A stretch of 64,000 nucleotides of DNA from Nevskiales bacterium (GCA_028698335.1 JAQVDP010000001.1:124001-188000), one strand, 5' to 3'. Shown: positions 1-8,482, counted from the stretch's first letter. Notes: a model not told the origin generated them from the letters alone. Translations and numbers: made by a program.

Positions 1-14
1 ATAATGCGGATGTC

Positions 15-395
15 ATGTACTCGACTTTCCGACCCGCACGTCTGCACCTGATCGCGCTGCTCGCGGCGCTGATGCAGCTGTGGGTGGCCGTCGCCCAGGG
101 CGGCATGGCCACGGGATTCGAGGGCGGCCCGTTCTGCGGCGACGGCTACAGCGACCGCGGCGCCGCGCTGCGCGCCCAGTTGCCGCCCGAACTGCGCATC
201 GCCACCGACTTCGCGCAGCTCGTTCCCGAGGACTGCGAACTGTGCTGCCCGCTGTGCAGCCCGGTGGTTCCGAGCACTCCCGAGACGGCGTACCAGCCGT
301 CCGCGTCCACGCCGACAACGCCGGCCCCGATCGCCATCGGCGCGCCGGTCACGCGGACGGCACTGCGACCGCCCGTCCGCGGACCCCCAGCCTGA
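15..395 (+). CDS. Small Cys-rich secreted or membrane protein, DUF2946-like
   Basis: A 126-residue protein with a hydrophobic N-terminal segment (about residues 10-29) that could be a signal peptide or anchor. It has a central cysteine cluster, CELCCPLC, and a Pro/Thr-rich tail. Small DUF2946-type proteins with a CPxC-like cluster are often encoded beside copper-type TonB receptors, and this gene lies 147 bases ahead of one, which suggests a role in copper handling. No clear ribosome binding site is visible for ATG 15 and the frame stays open to the left edge, so the true start may lie outside the window. The family call is tentative; the function is inferred from context only. Confidence 0.5.
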   Translation: MYSTFRPARLHLIALLAALMQLWVAVAQGGMATGFEGGPFCGDGYSDRGAALRAQLPPELRIATDFAQLVPEDCELCCPLCSPVVPSTPETAYQPSASTPTTPAPIAIGAPVTRTALRPPVRGPPA

Positions 396-542
396 GCTGA
401 GCCCACGCTCTGTACCGCCCGCCCGCGCTTCCCGAGTGCGCGGGTGGGCGTGCATGCGCCTCCCGCACAGCCTTGTCCGGCAGTGGCGCTTCCGGTCCCG
501 CAACCCCCTCATTGATCAACACGCCCCTCAGGAGACGTGAAC

Positions 543-2618
543 ATGTCCCATCGGCACCTGCGCCCCTTCGCGCGTGCGATTCTTCCGCTGACCCTGGCCA
601 CCGCTCCGGCATTCGCCGAAGAGCCGGCCCGGCTGTCCGACGTCACCGTCGAGGCCGAAGCCTCCGACGCCTACACGATCGACCCCACGCATCAGGCCGA
701 ACCGTCCCCGGACGTCGGCGCCCTGCTCAACCGCGCGCCCGGCGCCCAGGTCAACCGCAACGGCTCGCTGACCGGCATCGCGCAGTACCGCGGCCTGTAC
801 GGCGATCGCGTCAACGTCGTCGTCGACGGCATGAATATCAATGCCGCCTGCACCAATTCGATGGACCCGCCGCTGTCGCACATCCCCGGCGCCCAGCTCG
901 AAAAGCTCACCGTGATCCGCGGCATCGCGCCGGTCAGCTCCGGTCTGGAGACGATGGGCGGCACGATCATCGCCGAGTCGCGCAACGGCGATTTCGGCGA
1001 CAGCGATGCGTTCGAGCAGCACGGTGAACTGAGCATGGGCGGCGCCAGCGTCAACGACGCCTATGACCTGTCCGGGCTCGGCTGGGTCGCCAACCGCAAC
1101 CACAAGCTCTACGGCGCCGCGAGCCGCGAGGTCGGCAGCGACGCCCGCTTCGCCGACGGCAAGATCACTCCGACCGAGTACGTCCGCAACCGCTATTCGC
1201 TTGGCTACGCGGTACGCTTCGGCACCCAGGAGCTGGCCGTCGACGTCGGCCGCAACGACACCGGCAAGTCCGGCACGCCGTCGCTGCCGATGGACATCAC
1301 CTTCGCCGACACCCATCTGGCCAAGGTCGACTGGCGCGGCGTGTTCGGCGAATACCAGCTGCACGCGTCGGTCGGCTATTCGCAGATCGACCACGAGATG
1401 GACAACTACACGCTGCGCACGCCGCCGAACAACGCGACGCGGCTGTCGGTCACCGACTCCAGCGGACTCGGCTACAAGTTCGAGACGACCTTCAAGGCCT
1501 TCGACGGCGACCTGAAGCTCGGTCTCGACGGCCACATGGCATCGCACAACGCGACGATCCACGACCCGGTCAACAATCCGAACTTCTACGTCGACAACTT
1601 CAACGACATCAGCCGCGACCGCTACGGCCTGTTCAGCGAGTGGAGCGGCCTGGTCGGCGAGCTGTGGACGATGGAACTGGGGCTGCGCTACACCCAGGTG
1701 CAGATGGACGCCGGCGAGGTCCGCCACTTCATGTACATGATGAACCCGGCGATCATGGCCCTGCAGGACCGTTTCAACGGCGCCGATCGCAGCCAGACCG
1801 ACAACAACGTCGACTGGGTCCTGCAGTTCGGCCGGCCGCTGACGCAGCAGACCGCGTTCGTCGCCGGCATCGCCCGCAAGACGCGTTCGCCGTCGTACCA
1901 GGAACGCTATCTGTGGCTGCCGATGCAGGCCACCGCCGGCCTCGCCGACGGCCACAACTATGTCGGCGACATCGGGCTGAACCCGGAAGTCTCGCACCAG
2001 ATCGAGCTGGGCCTGGACTGGACCGCGCAGCGGGCCTACGCCGCGCCGCGGCTGTTCTACCGCGAGGTCAGCGACTACATCCAGGGCACCCCGGCGACCG
2101 ACCCGACCGTGGTCATGGTGTCGACCGCCAACGGCGATCCGGATCCGCTGCAGTTCAGCAACGTCGACGCCAGGCTGTACGGTATCGACACCACCGCCGG
2201 CCTGCGCTTCGGCGAGCACTGGAGCGTCGACGGCGTGCTGAGCTACGTCCGCGGCGAACGCGATGACATCGACGACAACCTGTATCGCGTGTTCCCGCTG
2301 CACGGCACGCTCGGCCTGACCCACGACCGCGGCCGCTGGTCGGTCACCGCGCAGAGCCGCTTCGCCGCCCGCCAGGACAAGGTCTCCGCCACCAACAGCG
2401 AGACCGAGACCGCCGGCTACGCGGTGTTCGACCTGTTCGGCAACGCCACGCTGCCCGGCAATCTGGCCTTCAGCGCCGGCGTCTCGAACCTGTTCGACAC
2501 GCTGTACCGCGACCACACCTCCGGCATCAACCGCGTGATCGGCAGCGACGTCGCCGTCGGCGAGCGCGTGCCGGGCTTCGGCCGCAGCGTCTACGCCCGC
2601 CTGCGCTACAGCTGGTAG
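543..2618 (+). CDS. TonB-dependent outer-membrane copper receptor, OprC/NosA-like
   Basis: A 691-residue outer-membrane receptor with a signal peptide (about residues 1-25, ending AFA), a TonB-box-like stretch (LSDVTVEA, 31-38), a plug domain and a 22-strand-type barrel ending in an aromatic residue (SW). Two motifs match the copper site of Pseudomonas OprC: CxxxM at C103-M107 followed by DPP, and HxM at H284-M286 followed by DN. The spacing between them (181 residues) is almost that of OprC (C143 to H323). ATG 543 is preferred over GTG 537 because GGAG at 531-534 lies 8 bases ahead of it. Its likely role is copper uptake across the outer membrane, powered by TonB. The substrate is inferred from motif conservation. 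Confidence 0.85.
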   Translation: MSHRHLRPFARAILPLTLATAPAFAEEPARLSDVTVEAEASDAYTIDPTHQAEPSPDVGALLNRAPGAQVNRNGSLTGIAQYRGLYGDRVNVVVDGMNINAACTNSMDPPLSHIPGAQLEKLTVIRGIAPVSSGLETMGGTIIAESRNGDFGDSDAFEQHGELSMGGASVNDAYDLSGLGWVANRNHKLYGAASREVGSDARFADGKITPTEYVRNRYSLGYAVRFGTQELAVDVGRNDTGKSGTPSLPMDITFADTHLAKVDWRGVFGEYQLHASVGYSQIDHEMDNYTLRTPPNNATRLSVTDSSGLGYKFETTFKAFDGDLKLGLDGHMASHNATIHDPVNNPNFYVDNFNDISRDRYGLFSEWSGLVGELWTMELGLRYTQVQMDAGEVRHFMYMMNPAIMALQDRFNGADRSQTDNNVDWVLQFGRPLTQQTAFVAGIARKTRSPSYQERYLWLPMQATAGLADGHNYVGDIGLNPEVSHQIELGLDWTAQRAYAAPRLFYREVSDYIQGTPATDPTVVMVSTANGDPDPLQFSNVDARLYGIDTTAGLRFGEHWSVDGVLSYVRGERDDIDDNLYRVFPLHGTLGLTHDRGRWSVTAQSRFAARQDKVSATNSETETAGYAVFDLFGNATLPGNLAFSAGVSNLFDTLYRDHTSGINRVIGSDVAVGERVPGFGRSVYARLRYSW

Positions 2619-2624
2619 ACCCGT

Positions 2625-2654
2625 AAAAAAGCCCGCGCCTTTGCAGGCGCGGGC
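2625..2654 (-). terminator. Rho-independent terminator of the leftward RND operon
   Basis: A perfect 10-bp inverted repeat (2631-2640 and 2645-2654) with a TTGC loop is flanked by six A at 2625-2630. Read leftward this is a GC stem followed by a T-run, so it should terminate transcription arriving from the RND gene that stops at 2742. In the rightward direction the stem lacks a T-run and is a weaker terminator for the receptor gene. Confidence 0.8.
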
Positions 2655-2741
2655 CTCCTTCGGGTGCCGACCGCGGGAGCGGGGGGGAGTCGCGGCGGCA
2701 CCTGAAACCCTGGCTCCCGTGTGGGAGCCGCGTCGACGGGA

Positions 2742-5700
2742 TCACCCGGAAGGTGATTCCGGAGACGTTCCCGAAGATGTCCGATAGCGATACGCGTAGT
2801 AGACGACCGGAATCACGAACAGCGTCAGCAGCGTCGAGACGAAGATTCCGAAGATCAGCGCCACCGCCAGACCGCTGAAGATGGGGTCGTCGAGAATGAA
2901 GAAGGCGCCGAGCATCGCCGCCAGGCCGGTCAGCGCGATCGGACGGGCGCGGATCGCACCGGCCCGGATCACCGCATCCTGCAGCGCACGGCCCTGCGCG
3001 ACCTCCTGCTGGATGAAGTCGACCAGCAGGATCGAGTTGCGCACGATGATGCCGGCCAGCGCGATCATGCCGATCATCGAAGTCGCGGTGAACTGCTTAC
3101 CCAGCAGCGCGTGACCCGGCATGATGCCGATCATCGTCAGCGGAATCGGCGCCATGATGATCAGCGGGATCGAGTACGAGCGGAACTGCGCGACCACCAG
3201 CAGGTAGATCAGCACCAGTCCGACCGCATAGGCGGCGCCCATGTCGCGGAAGGTCTCGTAGGTGATCTGCCATTCGCCGTCCCACTTCAGACTCCAGTTC
3301 ACCGGCAGGTCCGGCTGCGAGGTCAGGTAGGTCTCGATCGGACGGCCGTCGATGCGCAGCTCCGACAGGCGCGACGCGATGTCGGCCATGCCGTACAGCG
3401 GCGAGTCGAGGGCGCCGGCGAGATCGCCGGTGACCATCACCATCGGCAGCAGATCCTTGTGGTAGATCGTGGTCTCGCGCGTCGCCGGCACGAAGCTCGC
3501 GACCTCCGAGATCGGCACCAGGCTGCCGCTGCTGGAGCGCACACGCAGACTCTTGAGCGTGTTCAGGTCGGCCTTGTCGCCCGGCGCGTACTCCAGCCGC
3601 ACCGGCACCGGGTAACGGCTGTTGGCGTCGTGCAGGTAGGACACGTCGCTGCCGCCGAGCACCGCCGCCAGCGCATCGGCGACCGTGGTCTGGGCCACGC
3701 CGAGCTTGGCCGCACGCGAGCGGTCGACCGCGACGATCCATTTGTCCTGCGGCGCTTCGAGGGTGTCGTCGATGTCGACGATGTCCGGCGTCGACGCGAA
3801 CACCTCGCGCACCCGGCGCGCGACCTCAGCCTGGCGGTCGTGGTCGAGACCGTAGATCTCGGCGACGATCGGCGAGATCACCGGCGGTCCCGGCGGCACC
3901 TCGACGATCTTGACGTTGGCACCCATCGCCTCGCCGATCGCCTGCAGCGGCGGCCGCACCGCCAGCGCCACCTCGTGCGACTTGCGCGAGCGGTCGTGCT
4001 TGTCGAGCAGCGTGACCTGGATGTCGCCCTGGTTCGGATACGACCGCAGGTAGTACTGCCGCACCAGGCCGTTGAAGTTGATCGGGCTCGCCGCGCCGGC
4101 GTAGCTCTGCCAGTGCAGCACTTCCGGAACCTTGTCCAGCTCGCTGCCCAGCGCGTCCAGCACCGCCTGGGTCTGTTCCAGCGTCGCGCCCTCCGGCATG
4201 TCGACGACCACCTGGAACTCGGACTTGTTGTCCAGCGGCAGCATCTTCAGCACCACCAGCTTGGCGACCGCCAGCCCCATCGACGCGGTGATCAGCACCA
4301 GGATGCCGACGAGCAGGCCGACGCGCATGCCGCGGCCCTCGCGGCCCTTGAGGAACGGCGTCATCGCGCGGCGGAACAGCTTGATCAGGCGGCTTTCGTC
4401 GGCATCGTCGCCCAGCGACTCGTGCGCCGCGTCGGTGCTGTGCCTGAGGAACACGCGCCGGTACAGCCACGGCGTGAACACGAAGGCGACCGCCAGCGAG
4501 ATCACCATGCCCATGCTGGCGTTGATCGGGATCGGCGCCATGTACGGCCCCATCAGGCCGGTAACGAAGGCCATCGGCAGCAACGCCGCGATCACCGTGA
4601 ACGTCGCCAGAATGGTCGGCCCGCCGACCTCGTCGACCGCGATCGGTATCGCCTCGGTCAGCGACTTGCCGCCGAGATGCATGTGGCGATGGATGTTCTC
4701 GACGACGACGATCGCGTCGTCGACGAGGATGCCGATCGAGAAGATCAGCGCGAACAGCGACACGCGGTTGAGCGTGAAGCCCCAGGCCCAGGACGCGAAC
4801 AGCGTCGCCGCCAGGGTCACGATCACCGCGGCGCCGACGACGAAGGCCTCGCGGCGGCCCAGCGTCAGCAGCACCAGGATCACCACCGACGCGGTCGCGA
4901 AGATCAGCTTCTTGATCAGCGTCTGCGCCTTGTCGTTGGCGGTTTCGCCGTAGTTGCGGGTCACCGTGACGTGCACGCCGTCCGGAATCACCACGCCCTC
5001 GAGCGCATCTGCGCGCTCGAGCACCTGGTCGGCCACCTGCACGGCGTTGGTGCCCGGCTTCTTCGAGATCGCGACGGTCACGGCGGGATGACGCCCGGGC
5101 GCGCCGATGCCGGCGTCGGCACCGACCGGCGTCACGCCCATGCGCACGTACTGCTGCGGCACATCCGGTCCCAGGCGCACGTCGGCGACGTCGCGCAGGA
5201 ACACCGGTGCGCCCTCGCGCATGCCGACGACGAGGTCGGCGACCTCTTCGGGACGGGTCAGGAAGTCGCCGGCCTGGACCAGGATCTCGTGATTGTTGGT
5301 GGCGTAGCCGCCGGCGTCGCGCGAGGCGTTGGCGGCCGCGAGCGCAGCGCTGAGGTCGTTGATGTCGAGGCCGTATCCGGCCAGCCGTTGCGGGTCGAGC
5401 AGCACGTGGACGACTCGATCGGGCCCGCCCAGCGTCTCGATGTCGCGCGTGCCGGGCACGCGCTGCAGCTCGGTTTCGAGCGCATGCGCCACGCGCAGCA
5501 GCTCGTTGCCGTTGAGGCTTTCGTCCTCGCTCCACAGGGTCAGCGAGACGATCGGCACGTCGTCGATGCCCTTGGGCTTGATCAGCGCCTGACCGACGCC
5601 GAGGTTCGACGGCAGCCAGTCCTGGTTCGAGTACATCGCGTTGTACAGCCGCACGATCGCCTCGGTGCGCGGCTCGCCGACCTCGAACTGCACGGTCAGC

Positions 5701-6011
5701 ACGCTCATGCCGGGACGCGACGCCGAATAGATGTGCTCGACGCCCTCGATCTCGGCGAAGATCTGCTCGGCGCGCGACGACACCAGCGTCTCGACTTCCT
5801 TCGCGGTCGCGCCCGGGAACGGAATGAAGACGTTGGCGAAGGTCACGTCGATCTGAGGTTCTTCCTCGCGCGGCGTGATCAGCACCGCGAAGAAGCCCAT
5901 CAGCAGTGCCACCAGCGCCAGCAGCGGCGTGATCTCGGTGGTCAGGAACGACCGCGCGATCGCGCCGGAGATGCCCAGACGCGGCGTCCTGTCGGCGTCG
6001 CTCGGGTTCAT
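2742..6011 (-). CDS. RND efflux permease (AcrB-type inner-membrane pump)
   Basis: A 1089-residue protein of the resistance-nodulation-division family. It has a first membrane helix at about residues 27-46, a large periplasmic loop, the proton-relay Asp pair in the fourth helix (GILVDDAIVVVEN, D431-D432), a second periplasmic loop and a C-terminal helix bundle. It should work as a proton-driven trimer with the adaptor encoded just upstream (ATGA overlap at 6008-6011) and an outer-membrane channel encoded elsewhere. The substrate is unknown. The operon begins with a persulfide-sensing repressor, so export of reactive sulfur species or of products formed under sulfide stress is a possible role, but this is inference. 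Confidence 0.9.
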   Translation of the reverse strand: MNPSDADRTPRLGISGAIARSFLTTEITPLLALVALLMGFFAVLITPREEEPQIDVTFANVFIPFPGATAKEVETLVSSRAEQIFAEIEGVEHIYSASRPGMSVLTVQFEVGEPRTEAIVRLYNAMYSNQDWLPSNLGVGQALIKPKGIDDVPIVSLTLWSEDESLNGNELLRVAHALETELQRVPGTRDIETLGGPDRVVHVLLDPQRLAGYGLDINDLSAALAAANASRDAGGYATNNHEILVQAGDFLTRPEEVADLVVGMREGAPVFLRDVADVRLGPDVPQQYVRMGVTPVGADAGIGAPGRHPAVTVAISKKPGTNAVQVADQVLERADALEGVVIPDGVHVTVTRNYGETANDKAQTLIKKLIFATASVVILVLLTLGRREAFVVGAAVIVTLAATLFASWAWGFTLNRVSLFALIFSIGILVDDAIVVVENIHRHMHLGGKSLTEAIPIAVDEVGGPTILATFTVIAALLPMAFVTGLMGPYMAPIPINASMGMVISLAVAFVFTPWLYRRVFLRHSTDAAHESLGDDADESRLIKLFRRAMTPFLKGREGRGMRVGLLVGILVLITASMGLAVAKLVVLKMLPLDNKSEFQVVVDMPEGATLEQTQAVLDALGSELDKVPEVLHWQSYAGAASPINFNGLVRQYYLRSYPNQGDIQVTLLDKHDRSRKSHEVALAVRPPLQAIGEAMGANVKIVEVPPGPPVISPIVAEIYGLDHDRQAEVARRVREVFASTPDIVDIDDTLEAPQDKWIVAVDRSRAAKLGVAQTTVADALAAVLGGSDVSYLHDANSRYPVPVRLEYAPGDKADLNTLKSLRVRSSSGSLVPISEVASFVPATRETTIYHKDLLPMVMVTGDLAGALDSPLYGMADIASRLSELRIDGRPIETYLTSQPDLPVNWSLKWDGEWQITYETFRDMGAAYAVGLVLIYLLVVAQFRSYSIPLIIMAPIPLTMIGIMPGHALLGKQFTATSMIGMIALAGIIVRNSILLVDFIQQEVAQGRALQDAVIRAGAIRARPIALTGLAAMLGAFFILDDPIFSGLAVALIFGIFVSTLLTLFVIPVVYYAYRYRTSSGTSPESPSG

Positions 6012-7126
6012 GCGCCGCTCCGCGCGTCGGATTCGGCCGTCGCGGCGTTCTTGAGGGTCTGCGCCGCGGCGATCGGGTCGGCGGCGACGCGATCGCCCTC
6101 ATCGAGACCGGACAGCACCGGAATCCGCCCGTCCTGCATCGGGCTGCCGACGCGCACGTAGCGCAGGGTCGGCCAGCCGTCGGCATCGAGCACGTACACC
6201 GCGGTCAGCTCGCTGCGATGGATCACCGCCGACGACGGCAGCAGCAATGCCTGACGTTCGTCGCGCACGAACGCGACCTTCACCAGCGTGCCCGGATAGA
6301 CGCCGTACTCGCCCTCCGGCAGCGTCACCAGTACGCGGAAGGTATGGGTGTTGGCATCGGCGGACGGCGGGATCCGCAGTTCGCTGGCGTCGACACTCTT
6401 GCCGTCCGGCAGGATCACCCGCGCCTGGCGCCGCGAATGCACCGCGCCGATGGCCTGCTGCGGCACCTCGACCACGGCCCGCAGGTGTTCCAGCGACAGC
6501 CCGGTCATCAACGGCTTGCCGACCGTGGCGGTCTCGCCCGGCTCGATGTGGCGCTGCACCACGATGCCGGCGTACGGCGCACGGACCTCGGTGTGCGCGA
6601 GCTGCTCGCTGGCCTCGCGCAGGGCCGCCTTGGCCGACTCGACCTGGGCCTGCACCGATTTCAGCGCCGCGGTCGCCTTGTCCAGCGCGGCCTTCGACAG
6701 CACGCCGCGCGCGGCCAGATCCTTGGTTCTGTTGTATTCGGAACGCGCATCGACCAGCCGCGCCTCGGCCTCGCGCACCGCGGCCTGGGCGCTGGACTCG
6801 CGCGCCTGCTGCTCGGTGGCGCGGAAGCGGACGATGAGCTGGCCCTTCTCGACGTAGTCGCCCACGTCGAACAGCACTTCCTCGACACGGGCGTTGGTCT
6901 GTGCCGCGACGGTGGCCTGATAGACCGCCTCGAGCGTGGCGTCGAAGCGCACCTCGTCGGCCACCGACTCCGCCGTCACCACGATGGCCTTCAGATCGGC
7001 GCTGCGCGCTTGCGCCGGCGCCGCGGAGTGATCCTGCGAGCAGGCCGCGAGCAGGGCCGTTCCCAGCGCCGCGGCCAGTGCGGCGGCACGCAGCTGTGCA
7101 ATCGAGGTCATCGTACGCAAGGCCAT
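6008..7126 (-). CDS. RND periplasmic adaptor lipoprotein (HlyD/AcrA family)
   Basis: A 372-residue membrane-fusion protein. A signal peptide with the lipobox LLAAC predicts a lipid-anchored periplasmic protein. It has the usual order of biotinyl-lipoyl half-motif, alpha-helical coiled-coil hairpin (Ala/Glu-rich, about residues 85-160), second lipoyl half, beta-barrel and membrane-proximal domain. It should bridge the RND permease to an outer-membrane channel. ATG 7126 is chosen because GGAG lies 8 bases upstream and the signal peptide starts there; the frame stays open further upstream without a convincing start. The gene lies 11 bases after the DUF2892 gene and overlaps the permease start by 4 bases. 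Confidence 0.9.
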   Translation of the reverse strand: MALRTMTSIAQLRAAALAAALGTALLAACSQDHSAAPAQARSADLKAIVVTAESVADEVRFDATLEAVYQATVAAQTNARVEEVLFDVGDYVEKGQLIVRFRATEQQARESSAQAAVREAEARLVDARSEYNRTKDLAARGVLSKAALDKATAALKSVQAQVESAKAALREASEQLAHTEVRAPYAGIVVQRHIEPGETATVGKPLMTGLSLEHLRAVVEVPQQAIGAVHSRRQARVILPDGKSVDASELRIPPSADANTHTFRVLVTLPEGEYGVYPGTLVKVAFVRDERQALLLPSSAVIHRSELTAVYVLDADGWPTLRYVRVGSPMQDGRIPVLSGLDEGDRVAADPIAAAQTLKNAATAESDARSGA

Positions 7127-7137
7127 CTGAACGCTCC

Positions 7138-7368
7138 TCAGCCGGCCTTCGGCGCCGCGTTGCAGAACGCCGCGCCCGAACGCACGCCGAGCTTGCCCAG
7201 GATCGTCGCCATCGGACAGAAGCCCGTGAACGATGCCTGGAACATATTGGCGCCGACGAAGGCGGTGAACCACAGCCAGTTGACGCTGTGCAGCTGCGAC
7301 AGCGCCACGGACAGCACCACGAACAGTCCGCCGATGCGGAAAACCAGCTTGTCGATGTTGGTCGTCAT
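7138..7368 (-). CDS. DUF2892 small membrane protein (YgaP C-terminal-like)
   Basis: A 76-residue inner-membrane protein with two hydrophobic segments and the family signature [14 protein letters not shown] followed by FTGFCP. DUF2892 domains occur alone or fused to rhodaneses such as YgaP, and typically sit in sulfide or persulfide operons controlled by BigR/SqrR-type repressors, as here. The conserved Cys in TGFCP may take part in sulfur chemistry at the membrane. ATG 7368 is preferred; an in-frame GTG lies directly before it. The biochemical role is not established. Confidence 0.85.
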   Translation of the reverse strand: MTTNIDKLVFRIGGLFVVLSVALSQLHSVNWLWFTAFVGANMFQASFTGFCPMATILGKLGVRSGAAFCNAAPKAG

Positions 7369-7406
7369 CACTTCACCTCACAAAAAAACACGCCGCGCGG
7401 GCGCGG

Positions 7407-7445
7407 GCGGAGAAGCGATGGCCGGGTGGACCATCGCCTCTCCGC
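7407..7445 (-). other. Strong intercistronic hairpin followed by a T-run (attenuator candidate)
   Basis: Arms at 7407-7421 and 7431-7445 pair over 14 of 15 positions around a 9-base loop, between the DUF442 and DUF2892 genes. Read leftward, seven T (A at 7382-7388) follow 18 bases after the stem. That is too far for a textbook terminator, but a partial terminator or mRNA-processing site could set different levels for the repressor end and the pump end of the operon. Confidence 0.45.
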
Positions 7446-7454
7446 GCAGTTGAA

Positions 7455-7907
7455 TCAGGCGCCGAGCAGCTGCCGCACGACCGGCTCCATCGCCTTGAGG
7501 CCGTGCTCACGCCCGTCGACGATCGAGTCCTCGACCGGCTTGCCCTCGATGAAATGCGCCTTGAGCGCGAACAGCGCGCCGACGCGGTTGCCGCTGGCGC
7601 AGTGCACCAGGATCGGGCCACAGCAGGTGTCGGCGACGGCCTCGGCCAGTGCCCTGGCGTTGTCCTGCGTCAGATCCGCCGGCCCCGCGATCGGGATGTT
7701 CACGTACTCCATGCCGAGCTGCTTGACGATCGCCGCCTCGTCGTACCCCGGCGTTTCCGCCGGCGGGCACAGATTCACCACCTTGCGCACGCCCTTTTCC
7801 TTGGCCTGCATCAGGTGTTCCGGCTGCGGATGGCCGCCGGTGCACAGGCCGGTGGCCGGTGTACAGCAGTTGGGGATATCGAGCCAGAGGTCCTTGCTAT
7901 CGGTCAT
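7455..7907 (-). CDS. DUF442 phosphatase-like protein (BLH N-terminal-domain type)
   Basis: A 150-residue cytoplasmic protein with a tyrosine-phosphatase-like P-loop, HCASGNRVG (C103, R108). The family is known as the beta-lactamase-hydrolase-like phosphatase domain. In Blh/CstB-type proteins this domain is fused to a persulfide dioxygenase; here it is a separate gene next to the repressor, while dioxygenases are encoded at 14558 and 23386. The P-loop Cys could accept persulfide sulfur or act on a phospho-substrate; neither is proven. GGAG lies about 10 bases before ATG 7907. Four further cysteines (14, 15, 22, 47) lie in the N-terminal third. Confidence 0.8.
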   Translation of the reverse strand: MTDSKDLWLDIPNCCTPATGLCTGGHPQPEHLMQAKEKGVRKVVNLCPPAETPGYDEAAIVKQLGMEYVNIPIAGPADLTQDNARALAEAVADTCCGPILVHCASGNRVGALFALKAHFIEGKPVEDSIVDGREHGLKAMEPVVRQLLGA

Positions 7908-7947
7908 CGGTGGGGTGCTCCTGACAGTTGTGGTTGTGAGGCCGAGG

Positions 7948-8286
7948 CTATCGGCGGAAATTGCAGCAGTACATGTCGTGCATCAGCCGGACGATCCGCA
8001 ACGCGGGCCCTTCGACGACGCTGTAGTAAATCGTCTGCGCCTCGCGGCGCGTCTGCACCAGACCGTCCTCGCGCAGCACCGCCAGATGCTGCGACAGCGC
8101 GGACTGCGACAGCGGCACCCGCTCGTTGAGCGCGCGCACCGAGCTTTCGCCCTCCGACAGCGCGCACAGGATCATCAACCGGTGCTCGTTGCCCAGCGTC
8201 TTGAGCAGATGCGCGGCCTCGCCGGCGTGGCGCGCCATCTCGTCCACGTCCAGGGGCTGCATCGCGGTTTCGTTCTGCCTTGACAT
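7948..8286 (-). CDS. ArsR-family persulfide-sensing repressor (BigR/SqrR type)
   Basis: A 112-residue winged-helix repressor. The recognition region is SQSALSQHLAVLREDGLV (60-77). Cysteines sit at 41 (in RLMILC) and at 107-108 near the C-terminus. Cys41 and Cys107 are exactly the numbers of the redox pair in SqrR, and one off those of BigR (42/108), where persulfide forms a tetrasulfide link and releases DNA. The exact numbering supports the ATG at 8286 over the GTG at 8295. It heads the leftward operon with the DUF442, DUF2892 and RND genes, is divergent from sqr, and the TTAG-N6-CTAA palindrome at 8317-8330 overlaps its own predicted promoter, so autorepression is likely. Confidence 0.9.
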   Translation of the reverse strand: MSRQNETAMQPLDVDEMARHAGEAAHLLKTLGNEHRLMILCALSEGESSVRALNERVPLSQSALSQHLAVLREDGLVQTRREAQTIYYSVVEGPALRIVRLMHDMYCCNFRR

Positions 8287-8307
8287 TGATCGCACTATAA
8301 ATGAATA

Positions 8308-8358
8308 TTGCCTAAATTAGCTATTGCTAATATATAGGAGCCGATCATTCGTTTGCAA
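8308..8358. promoter_or_regulatory. Divergent repressor/sqr promoters with BigR-type operator
   Basis: The palindrome ATTAG-CTATTG-CTAAT at 8316-8331 lies inside two predicted sigma-70 promoters. Leftward: TTGCAA (8358-8353) and TATATT (8334-8329), 18-base spacer. Rightward: TTGCCT (8308-8313) and TATATA (8331-8336), 17-base spacer. Binding here would block both the repressor operon and sqr. The same TTAG-N6-CTAA pattern recurs at 13693 and 23298. The palindrome is seen directly; promoter assignment is by hexamer match. Confidence 0.65.
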
Positions 8359-8385
8359 GCATGCGCGATCCGCGCAATGCCGCGA

Positions 8386-8399
8386 TTGATCTGCATCAT
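8386..8399 (+). promoter_or_regulatory. FNR/ANR-like box upstream of sqr
   Basis: The sequence TTGAT-CTGC-ATCAT matches the FNR consensus TTGAT-N4-ATCAA at 9 of 10 half-site positions. Its centre lies about 90 bases before the sqr start codon. It could add oxygen control to sqr, but no strong -10 element sits at the matching distance, so this is a weak call. Confidence 0.35.
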
Positions 8400-8482
8400 C
8401 GTGAGTGGCCCGGATCACTGCCATGCTCTGATGGGCGCATGGCCCGCTCAGGGCTGATAAACACAATCAGGAGTGGAACGAA

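Noticed and set aside
1726-1734. HFM (residues 395-397) as the HxM copper motif of the receptor
   Set aside because: The HxM at residues 284-286, followed by DN, has the right spacing from CxxxM; the later one does not.
528-2516. Long open frame antisense to the TonB receptor
   Set aside because: It is a mirror of the real gene's codon bias in GC-rich DNA; it has no ribosome site, no known motif and low-complexity Val/Ala/Gly/Arg composition.
2712-2729. Small hairpin GGCTCCC-GTGT-GGGAGCC after the RND gene
   Set aside because: It has no T-run in either direction; the terminator at 2625-2654 explains the end of the operon better.
3111-6161. Open frame of about 1000 codons antisense to the RND pump
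   Set aside because: Arg/His/Asp-rich nonsense composition opposite a clear RND permease; typical of stop-poor antisense frames in this base composition.
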